Positions 34,138 to 43,936 of a DNA stretch of 64,000 nucleotides are shown here, one piece after another. The position numbers and the translations under genes are program-made. Below the pieces are notes generated by a model. That model did no database searches, had not been told where the DNA came from, and worked only from the letters and a program-made list of their open reading frames with translations. Location: NCBI GenBank assembly GCA_018223375.1, contig JAGTTS010000003.1, forward strand, positions 62,001 through 126,000, in the 5' to 3' direction. The number at the start of each line of letters is the position of its first letter. The stretch's first letter is position 1. The stretch comes from Clostridiaceae bacterium Marseille-Q3526. GTDB lineage: Bacteria; Bacillota; Clostridia; Lachnospirales; Lachnospiraceae.

Positions 34138-35879
34138 AATATATTTTGCAGTTTGTCAGGCCCTACAAAGGGCTGACGGCCCTGGCGCTTCTGTTTGTAA
34201 CGCTGGATGTGCTGGGAGCTTTGGTTATCCCCACGATCACGGCTGATATGATCAATGTGGGAGTGGGGAGCAGAAATCTGAATTACATTATGGAAAAGGG
34301 CGTCCTGATGCTGATAGTGACCGTGCTGTCGGGAGCCAGCGCCCTGATGGGCAGCTATTTTTCGGCCAGGTTGTCGGCCAGGATTGGACGGGATATGAGA
34401 AACGCCCTGTACGGGAAATCGCTGGATTTTTCTATTCACGATTTTGACCAGTACGGAACGGGCTCTATGATTACAAGAATGTTAAGCGACGTATCGGTGA
34501 TTCAGCAGGCTGTGGTCTGGTGCGTGACGATGGTGCTGCCGGTTCCTGCATTGTCTCTGATGGGAATTGCCATGGCGTTTTCTATCGATCCGTCCATGGG
34601 GCTGGTGTTAGGCGGCGGAGTCGTATTTGTCGTGTGCCTTACAGTGTTTATCAGCAAAAAGGCCGCCTCTGTATTTGGACGGCTGCAGCGCTTTTTAGAC
34701 AGGATGAACGTGGTGATGCGGGAAAATATTACCGGCGTCCGTGTAATCAGGGCCTTTAACAAGGAGACGTATGAGGCAAAGCGTATGAAGAAGTCTTTTG
34801 AGGATTACGCCAGGGCGGCGGTGGAGACGAATCTTTTGTTCGCCGGCCTGGACAGCTTCTCCTTTTTTGTCATCAGTATTCTGGCAGTGGCGATTCTGTG
34901 GTTTGGAGGCAACCGGATCGGGGCCGGAACCATGGAAATCGGAGATATTACGGCGCTGACAGAGTATACGATATTGATTTTGTTTTATCTGATGATGGCG
35001 CAGATGGTTATTATTCTCCTGCCCAGGGCGAGAGTGTGCCTGGAGCGGATTGGGGAAGTGCTGGACCGTGAGCCGGAGATCAGGGACGGAGAAGAACAGC
35101 AGGGAGAAGGTCTGCCGGAGAGAAGAACAGTGGAAGAAGGCGAACCGGTTGTTTCTTTTGAGAACGTGTCCTTCCGGTTTGCAGACGCAGACGAGGACAC
35201 GCTGAGCGGTCTGGCCTTTTCCTGCAGACGGGGGGAGACCACGGCTGTCATAGGGGGAACGGGAAGCGGAAAGTCTACCATTGGCAGACTTATGATGCGG
35301 TTTTATGATGTCAGCCAGGGGACGGTGCGGATCTGCGGCAGGGATGTGAGAGAGATGAGGCAGCAGGATCTGCGGGAGCGCGTATCTTATGTGCCTCAAA
35401 AGGCGTGGCTGTTTTCCGGAACCATTGCCGACAACTTAAAATACGGAAAGCCGGACGCTTCTGAGGAGGAAATGCTCCACACCCTTTCTGCGGCCCAGGC
35501 TGATTTCGTCACAGAGCTTCCAGAGGGCCTTTTCTCTCACACTGCCCAGGGAGGAACCAATTTTTCTGGAGGACAGAAGCAGCGCCTGGCCATTGCCAGA
35601 GCTCTGATGAAGAAGGCGGATCTCTACATTTTTGACGACAGTTTCTCTGCCCTGGACTTTAAGACAGACAGCGCCCTGAGAAAGGCTCTGAAGGAGGAGA
35701 CAAAAGGAGCCGCAGTGCTGATTATCGCCCAGAGAATCAATACGATTTTAAATGCGGATCAGATTGTTGTGCTGAACGAGGGAAAAATTGCCGGAATCGG
35801 AACCCACAGGGAGCTGATGGAAGGCTGCAGCGTGTACCAGGAAATTGCAAAATCACAGATGAGAGGAGGGGAGGAATAA
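34134..35879 (+). CDS. Heterodimeric ABC exporter, subunit 1 (degenerate ATPase site)
   Basis: 581 residues: six-helix transmembrane domain (about 1-310), then an ATPase domain with Walker A GGTGSGKST, signature NFSGGQKQR and Walker B LYIFDDSFSALD. The catalytic glutamate after Walker B is Asp and the H-loop histidine is Gln (IIAQRINTIL). This is the usual degenerate-site partner of TM287/288- or BmrCD-like exporters. It probably exports drugs or other amphipathic compounds. The stop overlaps the partner gene by one base. Confidence 0.9.
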   Translation: MKYILQFVRPYKGLTALALLFVTLDVLGALVIPTITADMINVGVGSRNLNYIMEKGVLMLIVTVLSGASALMGSYFSARLSARIGRDMRNALYGKSLDFSIHDFDQYGTGSMITRMLSDVSVIQQAVVWCVTMVLPVPALSLMGIAMAFSIDPSMGLVLGGGVVFVVCLTVFISKKAASVFGRLQRFLDRMNVVMRENITGVRVIRAFNKETYEAKRMKKSFEDYARAAVETNLLFAGLDSFSFFVISILAVAILWFGGNRIGAGTMEIGDITALTEYTILILFYLMMAQMVIILLPRARVCLERIGEVLDREPEIRDGEEQQGEGLPERRTVEEGEPVVSFENVSFRFADADEDTLSGLAFSCRRGETTAVIGGTGSGKSTIGRLMMRFYDVSQGTVRICGRDVREMRQQDLRERVSYVPQKAWLFSGTIADNLKYGKPDASEEEMLHTLSAAQADFVTELPEGLFSHTAQGGTNFSGGQKQRLAIARALMKKADLYIFDDSFSALDFKTDSALRKALKEETKGAAVLIIAQRINTILNADQIVVLNEGKIAGIGTHRELMEGCSVYQEIAKSQMRGGEE

Positions 35880-37693
35880 TGGATCAGGAAAAGAGAGAGA
35901 CGGGAGAAGAACTGGAGCTGGAGGTTCCAAACCATGCCGTAAAAACATTAAAAAGAATGTGGGATTCTTCGAAAGATCAGCATGTAAGGCTGTATCTGGT
36001 GGGAGCTTCCGTAGTGTTTTACACGCTGTTTTCCATTGTGTCGCCTCTTTACAGCGCTCATCTGGTAGACTTTATCTGGAACGGAGTGAAGGAGGCAGAG
36101 GCGGCGGGAACTGTATTTTCCTTTACATGGGAATCTGGAGGCGTGCAGCTTCTTATCATGTTTTCCCTCTATTTTATCAGCTGGCTGTTCTACACAGCGC
36201 AGAATTTTCTCATGGCAGGTTTTGCGGAGAGGCTGAATTTAAGGCTGAGGGAGCAGCTGAGCCGTAAGCTTTCCAGGCTTCCTCTGTCCTACTTTGACGG
36301 CCATCAGCCGGGAGAGATTTTAAGCCGGGCAGTGAACGACCTGGATAAGGTGTCGGAGGCGCTGCAGACAGGACTGCTAAAGCTGTTTACATCAGTGGGA
36401 CTGGTGGCAGGCTCTCTTCTCATCATGTTTTTCTACCATGTGCCCCTGACGGTTGTGTTTCTGATTTTTACGGGACTTTCCATGGTTCTGACAAATTTCT
36501 TTACAGGAAAGACGTTAAAGACTGCGGCCAGACGCCAGAGGGCCTTGAGCAGGCTGACCAGCTGCGTGGAGGAGAGCATGAGCGGCCGCATGATTATCAA
36601 GGCGTTTAACCGGGAAGAGCAGAGCCGTCAGGAAATCCGCCAGGCGGCGGAGCAGCTGGCAGAGGAAGCCGGAAAAGCCGATTTTCTTACCCAGGCCATC
36701 AACCCGGCTATTCGGTTCGTAAACAGGGTGGGGCAGGTGCTGATCACAGTGATAGGAGGAAAGCTTCTCATAGACGGAGTGATGACAGTGGGAGCCATTC
36801 AGGCCTTTCTGCAGTATGTGTACCAAGCGGCGGAACCACTGACAGAGGTTTCCTATATGATCAATTCCATGCAGTCTGCGCTGGCTTCTGTGGAGCATGT
36901 GTACCAGATGTTAGACGCGGAGGAGATAAGCCCTGAGCCTGAAAAGCCAGAACTTGTGAAGGGAGCAGAGGGAAGCGTAGTCTTTGAGCAGGTACAGTTC
37001 GGATACTCTCCGGAACGCCTTCTCATGAAAAACCTGAGCTTTACGGCGAAACCGGGGCAGAAGATTGCCATTGTGGGAAATACGGGAGCTGGAAAAACAA
37101 CGCTGATCAATCTTTTGATGCGGTTTTACGAAGTAAACGGAGGACGGATTCTTCTGGACGGGGTGGATACGGCTCATATGACAAGAGCGGATCTCAGGCA
37201 GAATTTCGGTATGGTGCTTCAGGACACCTGGCTGTTTGGAGGAACCATTGCAGAAAATATTGCCTATGGCAGGCCGGAGGCCTCCAGAGAGGAGATTACA
37301 GCCGCCGCTAAGGCAGCCCACGCCGACTTTTTCATACGGACCATGCCGCAGGGCTACGACACTGTTCTGGACAATGAGGCGGAAACGATCTCAGCCGGTC
37401 AGAGACAGCTGCTCACCATTGCCCGGGTCATGTTATGCAGTCCGCCGGTACTGATTCTGGACGAGGCCACCTCCAGCGTGGATACCAGAACGGAGATGGC
37501 CATCGGAAAAGCCATGCAGACGCTTATGAAGAACAGGACCAGCTTTGTGATTGCCCACCGCCTGTCCACGATTGTGGACGCGGATCTGATTCTGGTGATG
37601 AAGGATGGAGACATTATTGAGCAGGGAAACCACAGAGAGCTTCTGAAGGCAGGGGGCGCTTACGCAGAGCTGTACAACAGCCAGTTTGCGTAA
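35879..37693 (+). CDS. Heterodimeric ABC exporter, subunit 2 (canonical ATPase site)
   Basis: 604 residues: a six-helix domain with extra N-terminal residues, then Walker A GNTGAGKTT, Walker B LILDEATSSVD with the catalytic glutamate, and H-loop FVIAHRLSTI. The signature is altered to TISAGQRQ. The working ATP site is therefore formed by this Walker A/B and the intact SGGQ of subunit 1. A large extracellular loop (NGVKEAEAAGTVFSFTWES) lies between the first helices. Confidence 0.9.
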   Translation: MDQEKRETGEELELEVPNHAVKTLKRMWDSSKDQHVRLYLVGASVVFYTLFSIVSPLYSAHLVDFIWNGVKEAEAAGTVFSFTWESGGVQLLIMFSLYFISWLFYTAQNFLMAGFAERLNLRLREQLSRKLSRLPLSYFDGHQPGEILSRAVNDLDKVSEALQTGLLKLFTSVGLVAGSLLIMFFYHVPLTVVFLIFTGLSMVLTNFFTGKTLKTAARRQRALSRLTSCVEESMSGRMIIKAFNREEQSRQEIRQAAEQLAEEAGKADFLTQAINPAIRFVNRVGQVLITVIGGKLLIDGVMTVGAIQAFLQYVYQAAEPLTEVSYMINSMQSALASVEHVYQMLDAEEISPEPEKPELVKGAEGSVVFEQVQFGYSPERLLMKNLSFTAKPGQKIAIVGNTGAGKTTLINLLMRFYEVNGGRILLDGVDTAHMTRADLRQNFGMVLQDTWLFGGTIAENIAYGRPEASREEITAAAKAAHADFFIRTMPQGYDTVLDNEAETISAGQRQLLTIARVMLCSPPVLILDEATSSVDTRTEMAIGKAMQTLMKNRTSFVIAHRLSTIVDADLILVMKDGDIIEQGNHRELLKAGGAYAELYNSQFA

Positions 37694-37806
37694 GGGAAGG
37701 CGGTAAAAGATAAAAAACGGATTGAAAAAACAGGGAAGAGTCCATGACAGATACGCTGCGCAGGTGTATAATAGCTGTATACTGGGACGGAAAAGGAGGA
37801 ATTATC

Positions 37807-38307
37807 ATGAAAATTGCAATTATTTATTACAGTCAGACGGGACATACCAGAGAGATGGGCTCTGTGATTGCAGAAGGAATTGAGAGAGCCGGCGGCGAGG
37901 CCAGGCTGTTTTCCATCGAGGAGCCGATAGACCAGGAATACATGGATGCCTGCGACGGCGTGATCATCGGAACTCCGACCTGGGTAGCCAATACCTGCTG
38001 GCAGATTAAAAAGTGGTTTGACGTGGACAGCCGCTCCCTCAATCTGGCCGGAAAGCTGGGAGGCGTTTACGCTACCGCCCACTATGCCCAGGGAGGCGCA
38101 GATGTGGCGCTCCTTACCATGATTGGCCATATGATGGTAAAGGGCATGGTGCTTTATTCCGGAGGAGCGTCTCTTGGAAAACCGTTCATTCATTTAGGAC
38201 CGGTAGCCCTGGATTCTGTGGGAACCCACTTTGAGGACTGCAGGGAGGATTTCCGAATCTACGGCGAGCGGTTTGCAAAGAAAGCCGGAGAATTGTTTGA
38301 CAGATAG
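37807..38307 (+). CDS. Flavodoxin / WrbA-like flavoprotein
   Basis: 166 residues. The N-terminal IAIIYYSQTGHTREMG is the FMN phosphate loop, GTPTWVANTCWQIKKWFD is the second flavin-contact loop, and YATAHYAQGGAD is the third. It is probably a cytoplasmic electron carrier or quinone reductase. The ATG at 37807 has AAGGAGG upstream. It is separated from the exporter by 113 bases. Confidence 0.82.
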   Translation: MKIAIIYYSQTGHTREMGSVIAEGIERAGGEARLFSIEEPIDQEYMDACDGVIIGTPTWVANTCWQIKKWFDVDSRSLNLAGKLGGVYATAHYAQGGADVALLTMIGHMMVKGMVLYSGGASLGKPFIHLGPVALDSVGTHFEDCREDFRIYGERFAKKAGELFDR

Positions 38308-38385
38308 ATGAAGTGTCAGAGCCAGAGGCCAGGCACGCTGGCGCTGAAGACATACAGATACATATAGATATAAGAAATAAAGGAA

Positions 38386-38432
38386 CAGGCCGGAGGCCCC
38401 CGAAACAGGAGGTTTCCGGTCTGCTTTTATTT
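38386..38432 (+). terminator. Probable terminator after the flavodoxin gene
   Basis: CAGGCCGGA (38386-38394) pairs with TCCGGTCTG (38415-38423, one G-U), followed by CTTTTATTT. Confidence 0.5.
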
Positions 38433-38470
38433 GGTCTGCAGCTTCCGCCTCCTGTCCTGCTGAAACAAGG

Positions 38471-38499
38471 ATGACACAGGAAAGAAAATATATTATAAT
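38471..38499 (+). promoter_or_regulatory. Promoter of pcrA
   Basis: ATGACA (38471-38476), 17 bases, TATAAT (38494-38499). Confidence 0.7.
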
Positions 38500-38550
38500 G
38501 GGAAGGCGGATAAAACCGCAGCACCATGAGACAGGTTTATAGGAGATAAT

Positions 38551-41094
38551 ATGGATAATAAATTTGAACTGTTAAATCCAAAGCAGAAGGAGGCAGTCTT
38601 TCACACGGAGGGGCCTCTGCTTGTGCTGGCCGGGGCAGGTTCGGGAAAGACCAGGGTTCTGACCCACCGGATCGCCTACCTGATTGAAGAAAAAGACGTG
38701 AATCCCTGGAACATTCTGGCCATTACCTTTACCAACAAGGCGGCTGCAGAGATGAGGGAGCGCGTGGACAAGATTGTGGGCTTCGGCGCGGAGAGCATCT
38801 GGGTGAGCACCTTCCACTCCTCCTGCGTGAGGATCCTCAGACGCCACATCGACCGTCTGGGCTATGAGACCAGCTTCACGATTTATGATACAGACGATCA
38901 GCGCACCCTGATGAAGCAGATATTTAAACGTCTTCAGGTGGATACAAAGCAGTTTAAGGAGAGAACCGTCCTTAGCCGGATTTCTTCTTTTAAAAACGAT
39001 ATGATTGCTCCGCAGGAGGCCCTTCAGAACGCGGGAGGAGACTTCAGGGAGAAAAAGGTGGCGGAGCTCTACGTGGAATACCAGAAAGAGCTGAAAAAGA
39101 ACAATGCCCTTGATTTTGACGATCTGCTTTTAAAGACAGTAGAGCTGTTCGAGCAGGAAAACGACGTGCTGGAATATTACCAGAACCGGTTCCGCTACAT
39201 TATGGTGGACGAGTACCAGGATACGAACCGGGTGCAGTTTAAGCTGGTGGATCAGTTAGCCGGAAAATACAGAAACATCTGCGTGGTAGGCGACGACGAT
39301 CAGTCTATTTACAAGTTCAGGGGAGCTGATATTGAGAATATTTTAAGCTTCGAGTCGGCGTTTCCCGGGGCCCATGTGATTAAGCTGGAGCAGAACTACC
39401 GCTCTACCCAGAATATTTTAAGTGCCGCCAATGAGGTGATCCGCCACAACCGGGGCAGAAAGGATAAGACGCTGTGGACCTCCAACGGGGAAGGCGACCA
39501 GGTGAAACTGGCTCAGTTTGACACCGCCTATGAGGAGGCGGATTACATAGTCAAGGATATCTTAACAGAGACGGAGAAAGAAAACAGGCCGTTTTCCGAT
39601 TTTGCCGTGCTGTACCGGACCAACGCCCAGTCCCGTCTTTTGGAGGAAAAGTGCATTCTCTACAGCGTGCCCTACCGCCTGGTGGGAGGCGTCAACTTCT
39701 ACCAGAGGAAGGAAATCAAGGATATTCTTTCCTATTTAAAGACGATTGCCAACGGACAGGACGATCTGGCGGTTCAGCGAATTGTCAATGTGCCGAAGCG
39801 GGGGATTGGAGCTACCTCCATGGGAAGGATAATCGCCTTTGCCTCTGCCGGCGGAATGAGCTTTTACGATGCCCTTTTAAGGGCCAGGGCGGTGCCGTCC
39901 ATCGGAAAGGCGGCTGACAAGATTGCCGGATTTACCGATCAGATTGAGGATTTTAAAGCCAGGCTTTCAGAACTGAGCATCAAAGACTTGATCAAGGAAA
40001 TTCTCGAAAAAACAGGATACAGGAAGGAAATCGAGGAGGAAGGCGAGGTGGAGTCCGAGACAAGACTCCAGAATATTGAGGAGCTGATCAACAAGGCGGC
40101 CGCCTACTGGAAAGGCGCGGAGGAACCGACTCTGGGAGGATTCCTGGAGGAGGTAGCTCTGGTGGCAGAGGTGGACAATATGGACGAATCAGAGAACCGG
40201 GTGGTTTTGATGACTCTTCACAGCGCCAAGGGACTGGAATTTCCCTATGTTTATTTAAGCGGAATGGAGGACGGACTGTTCCCCAGCAGCATGTCCATTC
40301 TGTCAGACGACGCCGACGCGGTGGAGGAGGAACGCCGTCTCTGCTATGTGGGAATTACCAGGGCCAGAGAGCGGCTGACCATGACGGCGGCCAGACAGAG
40401 AATGACAAATGGAGAGACCCGCTTTTCCAAACTGAGCCGTTTCGTGGAGGAGATTCCTCCCATGCTTTTAGACAGGCAGAATCAGAAGTCCATGTTTGCG
40501 AGAGGAGGCTCCTGGGCGGAAGGCCAGGAAAGCGGAAAACGCTCTGGAAACAGCTTGGGAGAGGGACTCCATTTTGCGGACGATTTTGACGACAGCGGAC
40601 TGCCGTGGGGCGATGACTTTGAGATGGAAAGCGAAGAGAGAGGCGCTTTTGGCAGAGGATCGTCCCGCAGGGAGGACAGCTCTTCCTGGGCCGGCAATTC
40701 TTCCTGGGGAGGCAGTTCCTTTGGCGGCGGATCCTTCGGAGGGGGAGGAAGCTCCTTTGGCGGCGCTTCTGTCTCTGGAAGAGACTGGGATCGTTCTACA
40801 GAGGGGTGGACGGCTCCGAAGCGTTCCTCAGGCATCAGCGCTTTTGGCCAGAAACCCAATGCCTATGCATCTAAAACCGCTTCCACGGCTCCTTCCTTTG
40901 GAAAGGCCTTTACAGTTCAGAAGGCAGAGCGCCTGGATTACGGAGAAGGCGACCGGGTGCGGCATATGAAATTTGGGGAAGGAACCGTTACGGCCATTGC
41001 AGACGGCGGCAAAGATTATGAGGTGACTGTGGACTTTGACAGAGCGGGCGCGAAAAAAATGTTTGCGTCATTTGCCAAATTGAAGAAGGTGTAA
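38551..41094 (+). CDS. pcrA: ATP-dependent DNA helicase PcrA/UvrD
   Basis: 847 residues, longer than the usual ~730. The SF1 motifs are present: LNPKQKEAV (Q motif), GAGSGKTRVLTHR (I), TFTNKAAAEM (Ia), VDEYQDTN (II), GDDDQSIYKFRGAD (III), QNYRS (IV), LMTLHSAKGLEF (V) and ERRLCYVGITRARE (VI). The extra length is a Gly/Ser/Asp-rich disordered linker (about residues 650-790, with repeated SSFGG/GGGS). It precedes a C-terminal Tudor-like domain (GDRVRHMKFGEGTVTAI) that binds RNA polymerase in PcrA. It acts in nucleotide-excision repair and conflict resolution. Confidence 0.95.
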   Translation: MDNKFELLNPKQKEAVFHTEGPLLVLAGAGSGKTRVLTHRIAYLIEEKDVNPWNILAITFTNKAAAEMRERVDKIVGFGAESIWVSTFHSSCVRILRRHIDRLGYETSFTIYDTDDQRTLMKQIFKRLQVDTKQFKERTVLSRISSFKNDMIAPQEALQNAGGDFREKKVAELYVEYQKELKKNNALDFDDLLLKTVELFEQENDVLEYYQNRFRYIMVDEYQDTNRVQFKLVDQLAGKYRNICVVGDDDQSIYKFRGADIENILSFESAFPGAHVIKLEQNYRSTQNILSAANEVIRHNRGRKDKTLWTSNGEGDQVKLAQFDTAYEEADYIVKDILTETEKENRPFSDFAVLYRTNAQSRLLEEKCILYSVPYRLVGGVNFYQRKEIKDILSYLKTIANGQDDLAVQRIVNVPKRGIGATSMGRIIAFASAGGMSFYDALLRARAVPSIGKAADKIAGFTDQIEDFKARLSELSIKDLIKEILEKTGYRKEIEEEGEVESETRLQNIEELINKAAAYWKGAEEPTLGGFLEEVALVAEVDNMDESENRVVLMTLHSAKGLEFPYVYLSGMEDGLFPSSMSILSDDADAVEEERRLCYVGITRARERLTMTAARQRMTNGETRFSKLSRFVEEIPPMLLDRQNQKSMFARGGSWAEGQESGKRSGNSLGEGLHFADDFDDSGLPWGDDFEMESEERGAFGRGSSRREDSSSWAGNSSWGGSSFGGGSFGGGGSSFGGASVSGRDWDRSTEGWTAPKRSSGISAFGQKPNAYASKTASTAPSFGKAFTVQKAERLDYGEGDRVRHMKFGEGTVTAIADGGKDYEVTVDFDRAGAKKMFASFAKLKKV

Positions 41095-41226
41095 TGTTTC
41101 CTGTCCAAAGCTTCGTATGGATGAATTGTAACTAAAAATCTTTTTTCGAGATAAATATATAGTAAAAAGAGCGGGATGATGGTATAATATCATTAGAAAA
41201 ATCTCAGAAAGAAAGGACGTGGAACG

Positions 41227-41532
41227 ATGAATAAATTCGATATGATGGGCAAGGACGCCTTTAACCGTGTGGAAGAGATTATGAACGCCACAAAGCTGAA
41301 TGAGTTCCTCCACAGAAAAGAGGAGGAGGAGAAGAAAAAGCCCTGCGTACTCTGGATTTTGGCAATTATCGGCGTTGTAGCCGCCGTAGCCGCCATTGCT
41401 TACGGAGTGTACCGTTTCTTTACGCCGGATTATCTGGAGGATTTTGAAGACGACTTTGAGGACGATTTTGACGACGACTTCTTCGATGAGGAGGAAGCTA
41501 AGGCAGTAGAGAAGGAACAGGATCAGGAATAA
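41227..41532 (+). CDS. Small single-span membrane protein with acidic tail, unknown function
   Basis: 101 residues: a charged helix (about 1-35), one hydrophobic span (about 39-63), then an Asp/Glu/Phe repeat tail (EDFEDDFEDDFDDDFFDEEE). AAAGGACG RBS and its own TATAAT (about 41191). I do not recognise the family. The tail could bind cations or a basic partner. Confidence 0.75.
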   Translation: MNKFDMMGKDAFNRVEEIMNATKLNEFLHRKEEEEKKKPCVLWILAIIGVVAAVAAIAYGVYRFFTPDYLEDFEDDFEDDFDDDFFDEEEAKAVEKEQDQE

Positions 41533-41539
41533 AGCAGAG

Positions 41540-41568
41540 GCCGGAGACCGATTGGTTTCCGGCTTTTC
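41540..41568 (+). terminator. Terminator before rumA
   Basis: GCCGGAGACC (41540-41549) pairs with GGTTTCCGGC (41554-41563) with one G-U pair, then TTTT. Confidence 0.75.
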
Positions 41569-41633
41569 TACTAGTCAAACATATATTTTTTGTGTATACT
41601 GTTGAGAGCCAATGATGCGTACGATGGAAAGGA

Positions 41634-43328
41634 ATGACAAAGAGAATGAAAAAAGGCGAAATTTATGAAGGAATCGTTGAAAATATGGATTTTCCAAATA
41701 AAGGAAATATTTACATAGAGGGAGAGCGCGTTATTGTAAAAAACGCTCTGCCGGGACAGAAGGTGCGTTTCCTGGTAAATAAGAGAAGAAAGGGAAAGTG
41801 CGAGGGACGCCTGCTGTCTGTGGAGAAGAGCTCTCCGTTAGAGAGGACAGAGCATCCGTGTCCCCATTTTGGAATCTGCGGAGGCTGTCTGTACCAGACG
41901 ATTCCCTATGAGGAGCAGCTGAAAATCAAGGAACGCCAGGTGAGAGACATTCTGACGCCTGTGCTTGGAGAGCCTGAGGAAGGAAACTGGATCTTCGAGG
42001 GAATTATGGGAAGCCCGATTTCTGAGCGGTACAGAAACAAAATGGAATTTTCCTTTGGAGACGAGGTAAAGGATGGCCCGCTGGCTCTGGGAATGCATAA
42101 GAGGGGCAGCTTTTACGATGTAGTGACAGTGGGGGAGTGCCGGATTATCAACGAGGATTTTACGAAGATTCTGCTCTGCACCAAGGAGTTTTTTGAGGAG
42201 AAGCAGATTCCGTTTTATAAAAAAATGCAGAAGACAGGTTATCTGCGCCACCTTCTTGTAAGGAGAGCGGTGAAGACAGGAGAAATTCTGATTGACCTGA
42301 TTACTACGACGCAGACAGAGACCCTGAAAACAGAGAGCTGGAACAGCGGGGAGGAGGAGCTGCTGGCTCAGTGGAGAGACCGGCTTCTGGCTCTTTCCTT
42401 AGAGGGAACCATGGCTGGAATTCTCCACACAAAGAACGATACCCTGGCCGATGCAGTGAAGGACGAGGGAACGGAGATCCTCTTTGGCCAGGATTTCTTC
42501 TATGAAGAGCTGCTGGGACTGAAATTCAGGATTTCCCCCTTCTCTTTCTTCCAGACCAACTCTCTGGGAGCCGAGGTGCTCTATGAGAAGACGAGAGAGT
42601 ATGTGGGAGGCGTAGACGGAAAGGTGGTGTTCGACCTTTACAGCGGAACAGGCACCATCGCCCAGATTCTGGCTCCTGTAGCGGAGAAAGTAGTAGGCGT
42701 GGAGATTGTGGAGGAGGCCGTGGAGGCGGCTAAGGTAAACGCAGGGCTCAACGGCCTGTCAAACTGCGAATTTATCGCTGGCGATGTGCTGAAGGTTGTG
42801 GGCGAACTGAAGGACAAGCCTGATTTTATTGTGCTGGATCCTCCGAGAGACGGCATCCATCCCAAGGCCATTGAAAAAATCATCGATTTCGGCGTGGACC
42901 GGATGGTGTACGTCTCCTGCAAGCCCACCAGCCTGGCCAGAGACCTGGAGATTCTCACAGCCCGGGGCTATCAGGCGGAGAAGGTCTGCTGCGTAGACAT
43001 GTTTCCAGCGACGGGAAACTGTGAGACGGTAGTTCTTTTGTCCAGAAAAACTCCGGATGATACGATAGAGGTCGACTTAGACTTGGATGAGCTTGATATT
43101 ACCGCTGCTGAGTCAAAGGCTACCTATCAGGAAATCAAGGATTATGTGCTGAAAGAATTTGGCTTAAAGGTTTCAACTTTATATATTTCCCAAATTAAAC
43201 GCAAATGTGGTATTGATGTAGGAGAACATTACAATATTTCACAGAAAGAAAATCAGAAAGTACCACAATGCCCGAAAGAAAAGGAAGATGCTATCCGAGC
43301 TGCTCTTGAACATTTTGCGATGATCTAA
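41634..43328 (+). CDS. rumA: 23S rRNA (uracil-5-)-methyltransferase RumA/RlmD with element-encoded C-terminus
   Basis: 564 residues. TRAM domain (about 5-65), 4Fe-4S motif HPCPHFGICGGC, SAM site FDLYSGTGTIAQ, DPPRDGIHPK, and the catalytic cysteine in YVSCKPTSLARD. The normal protein should end soon after GNCETV (residue 466). Here the reading frame continues with about 98 residues supplied by the integrated mobile element (EVDLDLDELD, ESKATYQEIKDYVLKEFGLK, KEDAIRAALEHFAMI). This foreign tail has an HTH-like helical look. The original tail lies at 58831-58855. The methyltransferase core is intact, so activity is probably kept. Confidence 0.93.
   Translation: MTKRMKKGEIYEGIVENMDFPNKGNIYIEGERVIVKNALPGQKVRFLVNKRRKGKCEGRLLSVEKSSPLERTEHPCPHFGICGGCLYQTIPYEEQLKIKERQVRDILTPVLGEPEEGNWIFEGIMGSPISERYRNKMEFSFGDEVKDGPLALGMHKRGSFYDVVTVGECRIINEDFTKILLCTKEFFEEKQIPFYKKMQKTGYLRHLLVRRAVKTGEILIDLITTTQTETLKTESWNSGEEELLAQWRDRLLALSLEGTMAGILHTKNDTLADAVKDEGTEILFGQDFFYEELLGLKFRISPFSFFQTNSLGAEVLYEKTREYVGGVDGKVVFDLYSGTGTIAQILAPVAEKVVGVEIVEEAVEAAKVNAGLNGLSNCEFIAGDVLKVVGELKDKPDFIVLDPPRDGIHPKAIEKIIDFGVDRMVYVSCKPTSLARDLEILTARGYQAEKVCCVDMFPATGNCETVVLLSRKTPDDTIEVDLDLDELDITAAESKATYQEIKDYVLKEFGLKVSTLYISQIKRKCGIDVGEHYNISQKENQKVPQCPKEKEDAIRAALEHFAMI
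43023..43030 (+). other. attL core
   Basis: GAGACGGT, codons for E-T-V of RumA. Removing the element joins the sequence left of here to 58831, giving a RumA end ETVCLLTRIK and a stop. Confidence 0.82.
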
Positions 43329-43360
43329 AGGTCATTGCTGATTTCAAGGAGGAATAGCAT

Positions 43361-43732
43361 ATGAAGTCATTATTCGAAGAAATGGGCGGTACATATACGC
43401 TCGGAGCAGATGGAATGTATTATCCGGATTTGGAACTTCCGGAGGAAGAACCGCATTACGGAAAGTACGGCAGAATGCGTCTGCGCTATCTGAAAGAACA
43501 CCATAAGATGCTGTACAACACACTTTTGCTGGATGGAGAACTGGTCAAACATCTGAATGAGGTGGATGATACCGCTAATCAAAGAATGGAACTGTTGACC
43601 CTGCAAATGCAGGAGCAGCAGGGCATAAACGAAGCATTAAAGGCTCGTGATCAGATGGCATGGGTTGGTGCTTGCAATAACATCCGAAATGCGGCAGAGG
43701 AAATTGTTTTGAATGAATTGATATGTTGTTAA
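43361..43732 (+). CDS. tnpV: TnpV-type transposon-associated protein
   Basis: 123 residues. The pattern YGKYGRMRLRYLKEHHKMLYNTLLLDGEL with an all-helical C-terminus matches TnpV proteins of Tn4451-like serine-recombinase elements. Their role is unknown; they travel with such elements. It begins 32 bases after the foreign rumA tail. Confidence 0.8.
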   Translation: MKSLFEEMGGTYTLGADGMYYPDLELPEEEPHYGKYGRMRLRYLKEHHKMLYNTLLLDGELVKHLNEVDDTANQRMELLTLQMQEQQGINEALKARDQMAWVGACNNIRNAAEEIVLNELICC

Positions 43733-43772
43733 ATCGAGAAGGAGGGAGTGATGAATTCCCTCCTTCTCGATT
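43732..43772 (+). terminator. Hairpin after tnpV
   Basis: A 16-bp perfect inverted repeat: AATCGAGAAGGAGGGA (43732-43747) and its complement at 43757-43772, with nine-base loop. There is no clear T-run, so it may be an imperfect terminator. Confidence 0.6.
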
Positions 43773-43936
43773 CTGAAGATATCATCTCTTTTGGAGAATG
43801 AAAAGGGATTTTGTAGAAAAATTTATGCTTATATACTAAAATGCACATAAGGAAATACAAAGCTCTACAAATTATTTATTTATGTGTAACGAATGATGAT
43901 TTCCGGGTACTAACTTAGCAGAAAGGAGGAAGTACG

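Noticed and set aside
34695..35399. 234-codon frame opposite the first ABC exporter gene
   Set aside because: Shadow of a high-GC gene; the real gene shows Walker A, signature and Walker B on the plus strand.
43031..43328. Foreign RumA tail as a normal part of the methyltransferase
   Set aside because: The frame and the att core show that it belongs to the inserted element, and the usual RumA end is found at attR.
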